Shown here: positions 1 to 9,088 of the stretch, one piece after another
How positions within the stretch are numbered: position 1 is the stretch's first letter
Layout: each line of letters starts with the position of its first letter
NCBI RefSeq assembly: GCF_900096975.1
Contig: NZ_FMYQ01000006.1
Coordinates: 124,001-188,000, forward strand
Direction: 5' to 3'
DNA length: 64,000 nt
Origin: Paraburkholderia lycopersici
GTDB taxonomy: Bacteria; Pseudomonadota; Gammaproteobacteria; Burkholderiales; Burkholderiaceae
Made by a program: the position numbers and the translations under genes
Notes under the pieces: model-generated
Databases searched by the model: none
What the model was told of the DNA's origin: nothing
Seen by the model: the letters and a program-made list of their open reading frames with translations, nothing else

Positions 1-2252
1 CTGCCGCCGCCCGGCTTAACGGGCGTATCGCGAACGAGACGGAAGTCGATCTTGCGGGCGTCCAGATCCACGCGGCTCACCTGCACGCGCACGCGGTCCG
101 AAAGACGATAGCGGATGCCGGTGCGCTCGCCGCGCAATTCGTTCTTGATCTCGTCGTACTGGAAGTAGTCCGAACCCAGTTCCGTCACGTGCACGAGACC
201 TTCGATGAACAGCGCGTCGAGCTGCACGAAAATACCGAACGACGTCACGCCGCTCACCATCCCGCCATACTCCTCGCCGAGCTTGTCGCGCATGAAATAG
301 CACTTGAGCCACGCTTCGACGTCGCGCGAGGCTTCGTCCGCGCGGCGCTCGTTCGCCGAGCAGTGCAGGCCCAGCTCTTCCCAGATCGCCGTGTTGCTTC
401 CGCGGCCGCGCCGGCCACGCTTTTCCTCGTCCTCGGCCTGCAGCGCGCGGGCGCGCGGCGAGAGCGCGGTGTTGAGCTCGACGCCGTCCGGCGCGTGCGG
501 CTGGTACTTCTTGCCCTGCAAGATCGCGTAGATCGCGCGGTGCGTGAGCAGGTCGGGATAGCGGCGAATCGGGCTCGTGAAGTGCGCGTAGGCCTCGTAG
601 GCAAGCCCGAAGTGGCCGATGTTGTCGGGACTGTAGACGGCCTGCTGCATCGAGCGCAGCAGCATGGTCTGCAGCATCTGCGCGTCGGGCCGGTCGCGGA
701 CGTGTGCCATCAGCGCGGCGTAGTCGCTCGCGTGCGGCGTGTCGCCGCCGCCGAGCGAAAGGCCCATGCCGCGCAGGAAGGTGCGCAGGTTCTCGAGCTT
801 TTCGGCACCCGGACCGGCGTGCACGCGGTACAGGCCCGGGTGCTTGTGGCGCTTCATGAAGTCGGCCGCGCAGACGTTCGCCGCGAGCATGCACTCCTCG
901 ATCAGCTTGTGCGCATCGTTGCGCTGGCGCGGCACGATCTGCTCAATCTTGCCCTGCGCGTTGCAGACGATGTACGTCTCGGTCGTGTCGAAGTCGATCG
1001 CGCCGCGCTTCTGGCGCGCCGCGAAAAGCGACTTGTACACGCCGTAGAGATTCTGCAAATGCAGCAGCAGCGCCGCGCGGCGCGTCGCCTCCGGGCCCTT
1101 GGTGTTGGTGAGGACCGCCGCGACTTCGGTATACGTGAGCCGCGCCGCCGAATGCATGACGCCCGGATAGAACTGGTACGCCTTGATCTCGCCGCGCGCG
1201 GTGATGACCATGTCGCACACGAGTACGCAGCGGTCGACGTGCGGATTGAGCGAGCAGAGCCCGTTCGAGAGCTTCTCGGGCAGCATCGGAATCACGCGGC
1301 GCGGGAAATAGACCGACGTGCTGCGCTCGATCGCGTCGACGTCGAGCCCGGTGCCGGGCAGCACATAGTGCGAGACGTCGGCGATCGCGACGATCAGCCG
1401 GAAGCCTTCGCCGCGTCCGACCTGCATCGGCTCGCAATAGACGGCGTCGTCGAAGTCGCGCGCATCTTCGCCGTCGATGGTGACGAGCGGCACGTCGCGC
1501 AGATCCACGCGATAGCGAATGTCGGTGGGACGCACGGCGTCGGGCAGCTTCGCGGCCTCGTCGAGCGCGGCCTTGCTGAACTCGTGCGGCACGCCGTACT
1601 TGCGCACGGCGATCTCGATCTCCATGCCGGGATCGTCGATGTCGCCGAGCACCTCCACCACGCGCCCGAGCGGCTGCGAGTGGCGGCTGGGGAAATCGGT
1701 GAGTTCGACGACCACGACCTGGCCGACCTTGGCTTTCTTCGGATTCTGCGTGACGAGGATGTCGTGGCCGATGCGCTTGTCCTCGGGGGCGACGATCAGC
1801 GCGCCGTTCTCGTTGAGCAGGCGCCCGATCACGCTGCGGTTCGCGCGGTCGGTGACCTCGACGATATGCCCCTCCGGGCGCCCGCGCCGGTCATAGCCGA
1901 CGATGCGCGCCAGCACGCGATCGTTGTGCATGACTTTCTGCATTTCGCCTTGTGGCAGAAACAGATCGTCTTGCCCGTCGTCGCGAATGAGGAAGCCGTA
2001 GCCGTCGCGATGTCCCTGCACGCGCCCCGCGACGAAATTCGAGGGATGAGCGAGCTGGTAATGGCCACGCGAATCTAGCCGGATCTGCCCGTCGCGCTCC
2101 ATCGCGGCGAGCCGCCGGAAAAACCCTTCGCGCTCCTGGCGCTTGATGGAAAGCGCCTCGGCGATATCGTTCGCGGTGCACGGCGAGTCGCTGGTCCGCA
2201 GCACGCCGAGGATCTCTTCGCGGCTGGGAATCGGGTACGGATATTTGCTCAA
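1..2252 (-). CDS. rnr: Ribonuclease R, 3' end cut by window edge
   Basis: RNase R is a processive 3'-to-5' exoribonuclease of the RNase II/RNB family that degrades structured RNA and works in RNA quality control. The visible part has an N-terminal winged-helix region (about residues 1-75), cold-shock/OB segments, and the RNB domain. The RNB active-site cluster IDGEDARDFDDA lies near residues 257-268. The reading frame runs off the left edge at the start of the C-terminal S1 domain (sequence DKLGEEYGGMVSGVTSFGIFV). No ATG lies in frame upstream before a stop, so I place the start at a TTG at 2252, which gives the family-typical opening SKYPYPIPSREE. The Shine-Dalgarno sequence there is weak. 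Nothing else in the reading frame looks disturbed. Confidence 0.95.
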   Translation of the reverse strand, partial: MSKYPYPIPSREEILGVLRTSDSPCTANDIAEALSIKRQEREGFFRRLAAMERDGQIRLDSRGHYQLAHPSNFVAGRVQGHRDGYGFLIRDDGQDDLFLPQGEMQKVMHNDRVLARIVGYDRRGRPEGHIVEVTDRANRSVIGRLLNENGALIVAPEDKRIGHDILVTQNPKKAKVGQVVVVELTDFPSRHSQPLGRVVEVLGDIDDPGMEIEIAVRKYGVPHEFSKAALDEAAKLPDAVRPTDIRYRVDLRDVPLVTIDGEDARDFDDAVYCEPMQVGRGEGFRLIVAIADVSHYVLPGTGLDVDAIERSTSVYFPRRVIPMLPEKLSNGLCSLNPHVDRCVLVCDMVITARGEIKAYQFYPGVMHSAARLTYTEVAAVLTNTKGPEATRRAALLLHLQNLYGVYKSLFAARQKRGAIDFDTTETYIVCNAQGKIEQIVPRQRNDAHKLIEECMLAANVCAADFMKRHKHPGLYRVHAGPGAEKLENLRTFLRGMGLSLGGGDTPHASDYAALMAHVRDRPDAQMLQTMLLRSMQQAVYSPDNIGHFGLAYEAYAHFTSPIRRYPDLLTHRAIYAILQGKKYQPHAPDGVELNTALSPRARALQAEDEEKRGRRGRGSNTAIWEELGLHCSANERRADEASRDVEAWLKCYFMRDKLGEEYGGMVSGVTSFGIFVQLDALFIEGLVHVTELGSDYFQYDEIKNELRGERTGIRYRLSDRVRVQVSRVDLDARKIDFRLVRDTPVKPGGG

Positions 2253-2640
2253 GGGCTTGTCGATGGTTGTTCTCGTTGCGTGGACGTCGGATTTGGCGCG
2301 GCCCGACGAATGCGGGCGGCGCCCCGGTCTTCGAGTGCTGCAACCCGCTGGCCCGCGCGAGGACTGCTTGACCGCTCGCACCGCGTGCACAACGGTGCAC
2401 CACGCGCATGTACGACTTGTTCAGCCGGCGGAACTGCTGCGAGGCATTCTAACACCCGCGCCACGCCCTACGAGCCGGGGCGAAGGCGTTGCGGCCCGAC
2501 CGGGCGCCCGTATCATGTCGACGAAGCACCCCAGGCGGCCACGATTGACGATGTTCGGCAAAGTGCTTGACAGAAGCCTTTTGTCCTCTATAATGGCGGT
2601 CTTCGCTGCACAACACCAGTTGAATAGCGAACGACACCTT
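2253..2640. other. Intergenic region between rnr and tRNA-Leu
   Basis: This stretch carries the rnr leader on the minus strand and the promoter of the first tRNA gene on the plus strand. A TAGAAT hexamer on the minus strand at 2451-2446 is a possible rnr -10 element, but I see no good -35 partner. No convincing coding sequence was found. Confidence 0.5.
2567..2594 (+). promoter_or_regulatory. Sigma-70 promoter of first tRNA-Leu gene
   Basis: A perfect TTGACA (2567-2572) and a perfect TATAAT (2589-2594) are separated by 16 bp. They lie about 46 bp upstream of the mature tRNA 5' end, which fits a strong stable-RNA promoter. Confidence 0.85.
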
Positions 2641-2727
2641 GCCCAGGTGGCGGAATTGGTAGACGCACCAGGTTCAGGTCCTGGCGGTGGCAACACTGTG
2701 GAGGTTCGAGTCCTCTCTTGGGCACCA
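2641..2727 (+). tRNA. tRNA-Leu (anticodon CAG), copy 1
   Basis: An 87-nt class II tRNA with encoded CCA. The anticodon stem CCAGG/CCTGG encloses the loop TTCAGGT with anticodon CAG at 2675-2677, which reads CTG codons. A long variable arm follows, and the T arm contains GGTTCGAGTCC. The acceptor stem GCCCAGG pairs with CTTGGGC, leaving one G-U wobble at the sixth pair. The second copy at 2903 differs only at this base, where it has a C. The gene has its own promoter upstream and an intrinsic terminator directly downstream. Confidence 0.97.
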
Positions 2728-2732
2728 GATAC

Positions 2733-2760
2733 AAAAGGCCGGCTTCACGCCGGCCTTTTT
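2733..2760 (+). terminator. Intrinsic terminator after tRNA-Leu copy 1
   Basis: The inverted repeat GGCCGGC/GCCGGCC (2737-2743 and 2749-2755) has a 5-nt loop and is followed by five T residues. It starts about 10 bp after the tRNA CCA end. Confidence 0.9.
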
Positions 2761-2852
2761 CATTTTCGGCTTGACCAGAAGGTCAGTTGCCCTGCTATCT
2801 GGCAAAAAACGCAGCAGCAGTTTTCCCGAGTTCAGTTTTTTGAAAACATCCA

Positions 2853-2881
2853 TTGACAGACTCGCGGAATCACGCCATAAT
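2853..2881 (+). promoter_or_regulatory. Promoter of second tRNA-Leu gene
   Basis: TTGACA at 2853-2858 and CATAAT at 2876-2881 are separated by 17 bp. They lie about 20 bp before the second tRNA, so this copy can be transcribed independently of the first. Confidence 0.8.
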
Positions 2882-2902
2882 TTTGTTCTAGCTTGAAGAC
2901 GT

Positions 2903-2989
2903 GCCCAGGTGGCGGAATTGGTAGACGCACCAGGTTCAGGTCCTGGCGGTGGCAACACTGTGGAGGTTCGAGTCCTCTCCTGGGCACCA
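2903..2989 (+). tRNA. tRNA-Leu (anticodon CAG), copy 2
   Basis: A second 87-nt leucine tRNA with anticodon CAG at 2937-2939 and encoded CCA. It is identical to the copy at 2641 except for one base in the 3' acceptor strand, which here gives a fully Watson-Crick acceptor stem (GCCCAGG with CCTGGGC). Its own promoter and terminator flank it, so the pair is a tandem duplication of whole transcription units rather than a polycistronic tRNA operon. Confidence 0.97.
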
Positions 2990-3603
2990 CGTCTCATCAA
3001 GCACAAAATTGGCAGCACAAGCTTCATCGAAAAAGCCCGCAAACTTGCGGGCTTTTTCGTTTTTCTCGCGAAGCTTGCTTCCGTCTCCCTCACAGGCTGC
3101 TTCTTCGCCCATCGCCCCTCCGTTGTATTTCATGGTACATATTGCTCGGGGCCATTCTTTGATTGACGCCTTCGCCGGACACTGAACGCGTCCGGCATAG
3201 CGCGTGCGCCTATTCATGGAATATCGATTGAGGAAGACCGGATGGAACTCGTTCTTGCCGCCGCGATCGTTGCCGTGAGCTTCGGCGCCGCGGGGACCTG
3301 ACTGCTGGCAACGCGCCTCCCCGAACACTGGCACGACAGGAGCGCCAGCGAGGGCCGTTATGCGCACCTTGGCCTCGGGGAAAACGAGGATGAAGAAGCC
3401 CCACCCCGTCGTCAGCAGGCACGCACCAATGCGCGACGCGTGCGACTGGCACGTGTCCGCGCCAGACTGCAAACGGCCACCCGGATGGTACGCGCGTTAC
3501 GCCCCGCCCCCGCTCGCAGCGGGTACAGCCGCGCGCCCGTAACGCGCAGACTGCGTGCGTATCCCGGCAATCGCCGAGGCGCGTCCGACCGGGCGCGCCG
3601 CGC
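2990..3603. other. Intergenic region after second tRNA-Leu
   Basis: This stretch holds the tRNA terminator and an interrupted small reading frame that starts at 3242 (listed separately). Otherwise no supported gene was found. A minus-strand open frame spanning 2936-3472 enters the tRNA and is not considered coding. Confidence 0.5.
3031..3059 (+). terminator. Intrinsic terminator after tRNA-Leu copy 2
   Basis: The stem AGCCCGC/GCGGGCT (3034-3040 and 3047-3053) is followed by a T-run. It lies about 45 bp after the tRNA. Confidence 0.85.
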
Positions 3604-3673
3604 TCACTCGTGCGAACCGAGCGGCGAAGGCGCGAACGCAGAATCGGCGATTTTCGCCTCCACGCCCGACTGA
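3242..3673 (+). pseudogene. Possible interrupted small membrane-protein gene
   Basis: An ATG at 3242 follows a good ribosome-binding site (GAGGAAG, about 6 bp spacing). It opens a hydrophobic peptide of 19 residues that ends at TGA 3299-3301. The same frame stays open afterwards to 3673. Reading the TGA as Trp would give one transmembrane helix (VLAAAIVAVSFGAAGT-W-LLATRL), an acidic patch (GENEDEE) and a strongly basic, Arg-rich tail. The extended frame overlaps the 3' end of the opposite-strand MFS gene by about 70 bp, which counts against its full length being coding. This could be a nonsense-mutated gene, a sequencing error, or a genuine 19-residue peptide. I do not recognise the family. 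Confidence 0.3.
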
Positions 3674-4929
3674 AAAATCCACCGGCGGCGCATCGGCTGC
3701 AGGATCACCTTCGCACACACGCCCGCCATCATCGCCACGCAGGCGACCATGTCGAACACCATGTTCCAGCCGCCGTGCAGCGCGAGCAATGTCGCGACGG
3801 GCACCAGCATCGCCGCGGTCCCCTTCGCGGTATAGAGCGTACCGGCGTTCCCTGCCGCGTAGCGCGCGCCGAACGTGTCGGCGCAAGTGGCAGGAAAATT
3901 GGAGAAGATGTCGCCGTAGAAGAGGAACACGAGACCGGAAAACAACATGAAGAAATACGGGTCGTGGCCGAACGCGCGCAAGCCGAGCAACGCGAGCCCC
4001 TCGCCGAGAAACGTCATGAACATCGTGTTCTCGCGCCCGATGCGATCCGATATGAACCCGCACAGCGGCCGCGTAAAGCCGTTGCAGAGCTTGTTGATCG
4101 AGAGCGTCATCGTAAGCAGCGGCAGCGTTGCCGAAATGAGCGTGACCGGCATCGACGCGAAGCCATAGCTCCTGGCGATCGGGCCGATCTGCGCCGTCGC
4201 GATGATGCCGCCCGCCGCCACGCAAACGAACATCGCGTACATCACCCAGAAAATGGGCGCGCGAACCATCTGCTTCGTCGTGTAGTCGGTCTTCGTCGCG
4301 ACGATGCGCTTAATGCCCGCCGCATGTGCGGGCGGCTTCGGCCGCACCATTACGAGCGCGAGCGCCATGATGCACGCGCCCTGAAGGAGTCCGAAGAATA
4401 TGAACGCGCGCTCATAGCCCGACTGCTGGATCATGTTCGAGATCGGAATGACCGTGAGCGCCGCGCCCGCGCCGAAACCCGCCGCCGTCATGCCGGCGGC
4501 GAGGCCGCGCCTGTCGGGAAACCATTTGAGCGCTGTGCCGACACAGGTGCCGTACACGCAGCCCGCGCCGATGCCCGAAATCACCCCCGCCATGTAGAGC
4601 ACCGGCAGCGCGGACGCCCACGCATCGAGCACCCAGCCGAGCGCTACGCAGCACGCGCCTCCCATCACGACCGGGCGTGGGCCGAAGCGGTCGACGAGCC
4701 ATCCCTCCACGGGCACGAGCCAGGTCTCCGTCACGATGAAAATCGAGAACGCGAGCTGGATCGCAGCCTGCCCCCAATGATGTTGCGCGTCCATTGGCAC
4801 GACGAAGAGCGTCCACGCGTACTGCAGGTTCGCGACGAGCCCCATGCAGAGAATGCCCGCCACGAGCTGCACCCAGCGGTTGTGCCGCCTGGCGGTGTAG
4901 CCACCTTCGATACGATCGGTATATGCCAC
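3604..4929 (-). CDS. oxlT: OxlT-like oxalate/formate MFS antiporter
   Basis: This is a 441-residue major-facilitator protein with about 12 hydrophobic segments. Its N terminus (NRWVQLVAGILCMGLVANLQ) and the stretch WTLFVVPM match the oxalate:formate antiporter branch. The expected role is electrogenic exchange of external oxalate for internal formate across the inner membrane. The frame is open further upstream, but the GTG at 4929 is preferred: it has GGAGA 8 bp upstream, and the residues after it begin the conserved region. It is the last gene of the minus-strand locus with pntAB, frc and oxc, and starts 124 bp after pntB. Substrate assignment rests on family resemblance and on the frc-oxc neighbourhood. 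Related OFA-family carriers move other carboxylates. Confidence 0.8.
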   Translation of the reverse strand: MAYTDRIEGGYTARRHNRWVQLVAGILCMGLVANLQYAWTLFVVPMDAQHHWGQAAIQLAFSIFIVTETWLVPVEGWLVDRFGPRPVVMGGACCVALGWVLDAWASALPVLYMAGVISGIGAGCVYGTCVGTALKWFPDRRGLAAGMTAAGFGAGAALTVIPISNMIQQSGYERAFIFFGLLQGACIMALALVMVRPKPPAHAAGIKRIVATKTDYTTKQMVRAPIFWVMYAMFVCVAAGGIIATAQIGPIARSYGFASMPVTLISATLPLLTMTLSINKLCNGFTRPLCGFISDRIGRENTMFMTFLGEGLALLGLRAFGHDPYFFMLFSGLVFLFYGDIFSNFPATCADTFGARYAAGNAGTLYTAKGTAAMLVPVATLLALHGGWNMVFDMVACVAMMAGVCAKVILQPMRRRWIFQSGVEAKIADSAFAPSPLGSHE

Positions 4930-5052
4930 GTTTTCTGTCTCCGTCCGTTGTGATTGCCTGCGTGCCATCGCGCGGCGCGTGCGCATTTGCGTGGATTTCC
5001 CGCGATACAGGCAGCGCGGCAGACGTTCGCGCGCCGCGCCTTGCTTCAAACG

Positions 5053-6447
5053 TCAAGCCGATTCGAGTTGTCGCAACAACGCATCGACGCTCCCCTTGGC
5101 GTCCCCAAACAGCATTCGTGTGTTCTCCTTATAAAATAGTGGATTGTCCACGCCCGCATAACCGGTCGCCATGCTGCGCTTGGAAACCACCACCGTGCGC
5201 GCCTTCCATACCTCCAGCACCGGCATGCCGGCGATCGGGCTGCCCGCGTCCTCCTGCGCGCCTGGATTGACGATATCGTTCGCGCCGATCACGAGCACGA
5301 CGTCGGTGCCCGTGAAGTCGTCGTTGATCTCGTCCATCTCGAGCACGATGTCGTACGGCACCTTCGCCTCCGCCAGCAGCACGTTCATGTGCCCGGGCAA
5401 GCGACCCGCAACGGGGTGAATCCCGAACCGGACGCGTATGCCGAGCGCGCGCAGCCTCCGCGTGATCTCGCTGATGGTGCTCTGGGCCTGCGCGACCGCC
5501 ATGCCGTACCCCGGCACGATCACGACCTCCTGCGCGTCGCGCAGCAGCGACCCCACTTCGTCCACGGTGGTCGCCACGACTTCGCCTTGCGGTGCGGAGC
5601 CGGCCGTGGCGCTCGCCGCGCCGAAGCCGCCGAGGATCACCGAAACGAAGCTCCGGTTCATCGCACGGCACATGATGTAGCTGAGAATCGCGCCGCTCGA
5701 TCCGACCAACGCGCCCGTGGTAACGAGCAGATCGTTGTCGAGCATGAAACCCGTTGCCGCGGCTGCCCAGCCCGAATAGCTGTTGAGCATGGAGACCACC
5801 ACGGGCATGTCCGCGCCGCCGATACCCATCACGAGATGCATGCCGAGCGCCGCCGCGAGCACGCACATCACAATGAGCGCGTAGAGCGCGTCGCCGCCAT
5901 CGGGCGCGCTGACGAAGCGATAGCCGAGCACGATGCATGCGCCGAGCACGACCGCGTTGAGCAGATGCCTCGCCGGCAGCACGAGCGGCTTGCCGCTCAC
6001 CGTGCCCTGCAGCTTCAGGAATGCGACGATCGAACCGCTGAACGTAATCGTGCCGATAAAGGCGCCGACATAGATCTCCGTGTCGTGGATCGCGCGGTCC
6101 GCGCCGCTCGTCGCGGTTGCAGGCGAGAGAAAGTTCGCGAAGGCGATCAACGTAGCCGCGAGTCCCACGAAGCTGTGCAGCACCGCGACAAGCTGCGGCA
6201 TCTGCGTCATCTCCACGCGGCGCGCGAGCATCGCACCGAGCCCGCCGCCCACCAACGCCGCGACGAGCGCAATCTGCAGCCCCGCGCCGCCCGTCACCAG
6301 CAAGGTTGCGAGCATGGCGATCACCATCCCGGTCACGCCATAGAGATTGCCGCGTCGCGCGCTGGCGGGATGACTCAGGCCGCGCAGGCTGAGGATGAAG
6401 AGCGTTGCCGCGCCGAGCCACGCCATGTTGCCGATTCCGTTGAGCAT
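5053..6447 (-). CDS. pntB: NAD(P) transhydrogenase, subunit beta
   Basis: PntB (464 residues) carries the NADP(H)-binding domain III and most of the membrane channel of the proton-translocating transhydrogenase, which couples hydride transfer between NADH and NADP+ to proton flow. The first about 260 residues are a series of hydrophobic helices. The C-terminal part has the nucleotide-binding motif [10 protein letters not shown] and the NADP signature [13 protein letters not shown]. Length matches the family. It lies 9 bp downstream of pntA, so the two are surely co-transcribed. Its position between oxalate genes suggests that it supplies NADPH during growth on oxalate; that link is inferred from context. 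Confidence 0.96.
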   Translation of the reverse strand: MLNGIGNMAWLGAATLFILSLRGLSHPASARRGNLYGVTGMVIAMLATLLVTGGAGLQIALVAALVGGGLGAMLARRVEMTQMPQLVAVLHSFVGLAATLIAFANFLSPATATSGADRAIHDTEIYVGAFIGTITFSGSIVAFLKLQGTVSGKPLVLPARHLLNAVVLGACIVLGYRFVSAPDGGDALYALIVMCVLAAALGMHLVMGIGGADMPVVVSMLNSYSGWAAAATGFMLDNDLLVTTGALVGSSGAILSYIMCRAMNRSFVSVILGGFGAASATAGSAPQGEVVATTVDEVGSLLRDAQEVVIVPGYGMAVAQAQSTISEITRRLRALGIRVRFGIHPVAGRLPGHMNVLLAEAKVPYDIVLEMDEINDDFTGTDVVLVIGANDIVNPGAQEDAGSPIAGMPVLEVWKARTVVVSKRSMATGYAGVDNPLFYKENTRMLFGDAKGSVDALLRQLESA

Positions 6448-6456
6448 GACGTCTCC

Positions 6457-8022
6457 TCAGGTCCGTTGGAACATCTTCAGCATGCGCTGGGTGACGAGAA
6501 AGCCGCCCGCGATGTTGATGGTCGCGACGACGAGCGCGATGCCCGCCAGCGCAGTCACGATCGCGCTCGCGTTGCCCGGATGCAGCAATGCGCCGATCAC
6601 GATGATCCCGCTGATCGCATTCGTCACGCTCATGAGCGGCGTATGCAGCGCCGGCGTGACGTTCCAGACCACCTGATAGCCGACGAACACCGCCAGCACG
6701 AACACGGTGAAGTGCGCGACGAACGACGGCGGCGCAACCGCGCCGAGCACGAGCAGCAGCAGCGCGACGATGACGAGCGCGGCAAGCGACCAGACGCCGT
6801 TGCGACGCACGGCCCGCGCGTCATCGTCTTTGGCGCTGGCGGCCGTGACGGCGGGCTTCGCCGGCGCCGCGGCTTGCGGCATGGCGCAGACCTGTACCGG
6901 GGGCGGCGGCCAGCACACCTTGCCGCGCTCCATCACGGTCGCGCCGCGCTGCACGGCATCGCTCATGTCGAGCTTGAGTTCGCCGTCCTTCGCGGGCGTG
7001 AGATCGGTCAGCAGATGGCGTATGTTGGTCGCATAGAGCTGGCTCGACTGGTTCGCCATGCGGCTCGGCAGGTCCGTGTAGCCGATCACGGTTACGCCGT
7101 TTGCGTTCACGACTTCGCCCGCGCGGGTGAGCTCGCAGTTGCCGCCCTGCTCCGCCGCCATGTCGACGATCACGCTGCCCGCGCGCATGCACGCCACCGT
7201 CTTCGCGTCGATGAGACGCGGCGCCGGTTTGCCCGGAATGAGCGCCGTCGTGATGATGATGTCGACTTCGCGCGCCTGCGCCTCGAAAAGCGCCATCTCG
7301 GCCTCGATGAACTTCGCGCTCATCTGTTTCGCGTACCCGCCCGCACCGCCGCCCTCCTCCTCGATGTCGACGCTCAGGAACTCCGCGCCCATGCTCTCGA
7401 CCTGCTGGCCGACCTCGGGGCGCGTATCGAATGCGCGCACGATCGCACCGAGGCCGCGCGCGGCGCCGATCGCCGCCAGCCCCGCGACACCCGCGCCGAT
7501 CACGAGCACCTTCGCGGGGGGCATCTTGCCGGCCGCCGTGATTTGTCCCGTGAATACGCGCCCAAAATGCTGGGCCGCTTCGACGACCGCGCGATAACCG
7601 GCCATGTTCGCCATCGAGCTGAGCGCATCGAGCTTCTGCGCGCGCGAGATGCGCGGCACGCAGTCCATCGCGAGCACCGTGGCGCCGCGCGCAGACAGTT
7701 GCTCGAGCAATGCCGCGTTCTGCGCGGGCCAGACGAAGCCGATCAGCGTTGCGCCCGGCCTGATTTGCTGCACTTCCTCGCTCGAAGGCGGCCTCACCTT
7801 GACGACGATATCCGCCCCGCTCCAGAGCGCCTGCACATCGTCCGCGATACGCGCACCTGCCGCGCGATAGGCGTCGTCCGGGTAAGACGCGTTCGCGCCC
7901 GCCGACGCTTCGACCTCCACGGCATAACCCAGCTTGATTAGTTGTGCCACACTTTCCGGCGTCGCCGCTACGCGTCGTTCGCCTTCAAGTGTCTCGCAGG
8001 CAACCGCAATCGTCATCGTCAC
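6457..8022 (-). CDS. pntA: NAD(P) transhydrogenase, subunit alpha
   Basis: PntA (521 residues) contains the NAD(H)-binding domain I, with an alanine-dehydrogenase-like fold and the motif [18 protein letters not shown], and then about four C-terminal transmembrane helices, as in E. coli PntA. Some bacteria split this subunit in two; here it is a single chain. I chose the GTG at 8022 because a strong AAGGAGG lies about 7 bp upstream. An ATG two codons later (8016) is the alternative. The cytoplasmic domain and membrane segment are joined by an Ala/Pro-rich linker near residues 385-400. It is followed by pntB after 9 bp. Confidence 0.95.
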   Translation of the reverse strand: MTMTIAVACETLEGERRVAATPESVAQLIKLGYAVEVEASAGANASYPDDAYRAAGARIADDVQALWSGADIVVKVRPPSSEEVQQIRPGATLIGFVWPAQNAALLEQLSARGATVLAMDCVPRISRAQKLDALSSMANMAGYRAVVEAAQHFGRVFTGQITAAGKMPPAKVLVIGAGVAGLAAIGAARGLGAIVRAFDTRPEVGQQVESMGAEFLSVDIEEEGGGAGGYAKQMSAKFIEAEMALFEAQAREVDIIITTALIPGKPAPRLIDAKTVACMRAGSVIVDMAAEQGGNCELTRAGEVVNANGVTVIGYTDLPSRMANQSSQLYATNIRHLLTDLTPAKDGELKLDMSDAVQRGATVMERGKVCWPPPPVQVCAMPQAAAPAKPAVTAASAKDDDARAVRRNGVWSLAALVIVALLLLVLGAVAPPSFVAHFTVFVLAVFVGYQVVWNVTPALHTPLMSVTNAISGIIVIGALLHPGNASAIVTALAGIALVVATINIAGGFLVTQRMLKMFQRT

Positions 8023-8222
8023 GATGCGCCTCCTTGCTTCAGGAAAGGCAGCGATGCGGCAAGGACTTGGGAAACCGGCGGCGCGCCAATGTACCTGGCG
8101 CGCCGTAAGCGTGGCCACGACTTCATCAAACGTCTCCTGTGCCGGCCAGGGTTAGCGCTTCAGCGCCTGACTCCGGCCTCATGTTGGAATTCTGTGTACA
8201 GCGGCTCGATCGGGGCTGCGCC

Positions 8223-8477
8223 CTACGACATGCCGAGGCTGGGAGAATTGCCTCGCTTGAGCAAGGCGAGCGCCGCCTCGCGCGCGCCGACAATGGCCGC
8301 GGCCTCGCTTTCGAATACGGTTTCGTCGAGCACCCATTGACGGGGGAAGACAGCGGCCGCCGCGTCGTCGGTGTCCTCTGCCGTGTGGATGGCGGCGAAC
8401 GCCGCCCAGCCGCCGTTATGGATCAGTTGACGAGCCGACAGTTCGACCTCGTAGTGACCATGTCTTTCGGTGTGCAT
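8223..8477 (-). CDS. 84-residue protein of unknown function
   Basis: I do not recognise this family. The protein begins MHTERHGHYEVELSARQL, has no signal peptide or membrane segment, and is mixed alpha/beta in character with an Ala-rich C terminus. The start is the ATG at 8477. Upstream in-frame TTG at 8492 is possible, but it lies next to the stop of the PAS gene. It begins only 18 bp after the PAS-domain gene, so the two are likely translated from one message. That placement in the oxalate locus suggests a regulatory or accessory role, but nothing in its sequence identifies one. Confidence 0.65.
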   Translation of the reverse strand: MHTERHGHYEVELSARQLIHNGGWAAFAAIHTAEDTDDAAAAVFPRQWVLDETVFESEAAAIVGAREAALALLKRGNSPSLGMS

Positions 8478-8495
8478 CGGCGGGGCTCTCAACGC

Positions 8496-8930
8496 TCAGG
8501 ATTGCTGAGCTTGCGCTTCCAGTTCCGTAACCCGCTTCTTGAGCGCGCGTTCTTCCTGGAAACGTACCGTTTCATCGCGGATCACGGCAACGATGCCGCT
8601 CACTTCGCCCTGCGGCGCGTGCAGCAGCGCGACCGTGAATGCGATGGAAAGCGCCTTGCCCGCCTTGTCCACGGCCGGCACGCGCAGCACGTCGCTGCCG
8701 TAGCGCGTCTGGCCGGTCGCCATGGTCTTGTGATAGCCCTCCCAGTGACGACCGCGCAGCCGCTCGGGAATGATGAGGTCGAGCGTCTTGCCGAGCGCTT
8801 CGTCCTGCGTATAGCCGAACATGCGCGTCGCCGCGGGATTCCAGTATGTGATGTCGCCCGCCGCGTCCGAGATGACGACGGCGTCCCCGATGGCGTTGGC
8901 GAGTTGCTCGAAATCGATGGCAGATTGCAT
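8496..8930 (-). CDS. Single-domain PAS protein
   Basis: This 144-residue protein is almost entirely one PAS domain. Recognisable elements are NAIGDAVVISDAAGDITYWN near residues 12-31, the FGYTQDEALGKTLDLIIPE segment and the C-terminal IVAVIRDET strand. It ends in a short coiled-coil-like helix (residues about 120-142). There is no kinase, GGDEF, EAL or DNA-binding domain, so any output must go through a partner. PAS domains bind small ligands, haem or flavin; no diagnostic cofactor residue can be called from this sequence. It lies 158 bp downstream of frc and directly before the 84-residue unknown, on the same strand as the oxalate genes. Confidence 0.85.
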   Translation of the reverse strand: MQSAIDFEQLANAIGDAVVISDAAGDITYWNPAATRMFGYTQDEALGKTLDLIIPERLRGRHWEGYHKTMATGQTRYGSDVLRVPAVDKAGKALSIAFTVALLHAPQGEVSGIVAVIRDETVRFQEERALKKRVTELEAQAQQS

Positions 8931-9088
8931 GTCGATGACTATGTAGGGTGAGTCGTTTATCGTCGCCGCGCGGCACGCCTTGCATGCGCTACGCGGCGTC
9001 CTGCCTGACCTTCTGGCGTTGCGAACGTTCGCGGGCGCAGCTGGCGCTGCGTCCGCATTTGCCTGCCTGCTTCGTCAGCGGATGGGCG

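Noticed and set aside
2936..3472. 178-codon minus-strand open frame
   Set aside because: It extends into the tRNA-Leu gene and its terminator and has no family-like sequence.
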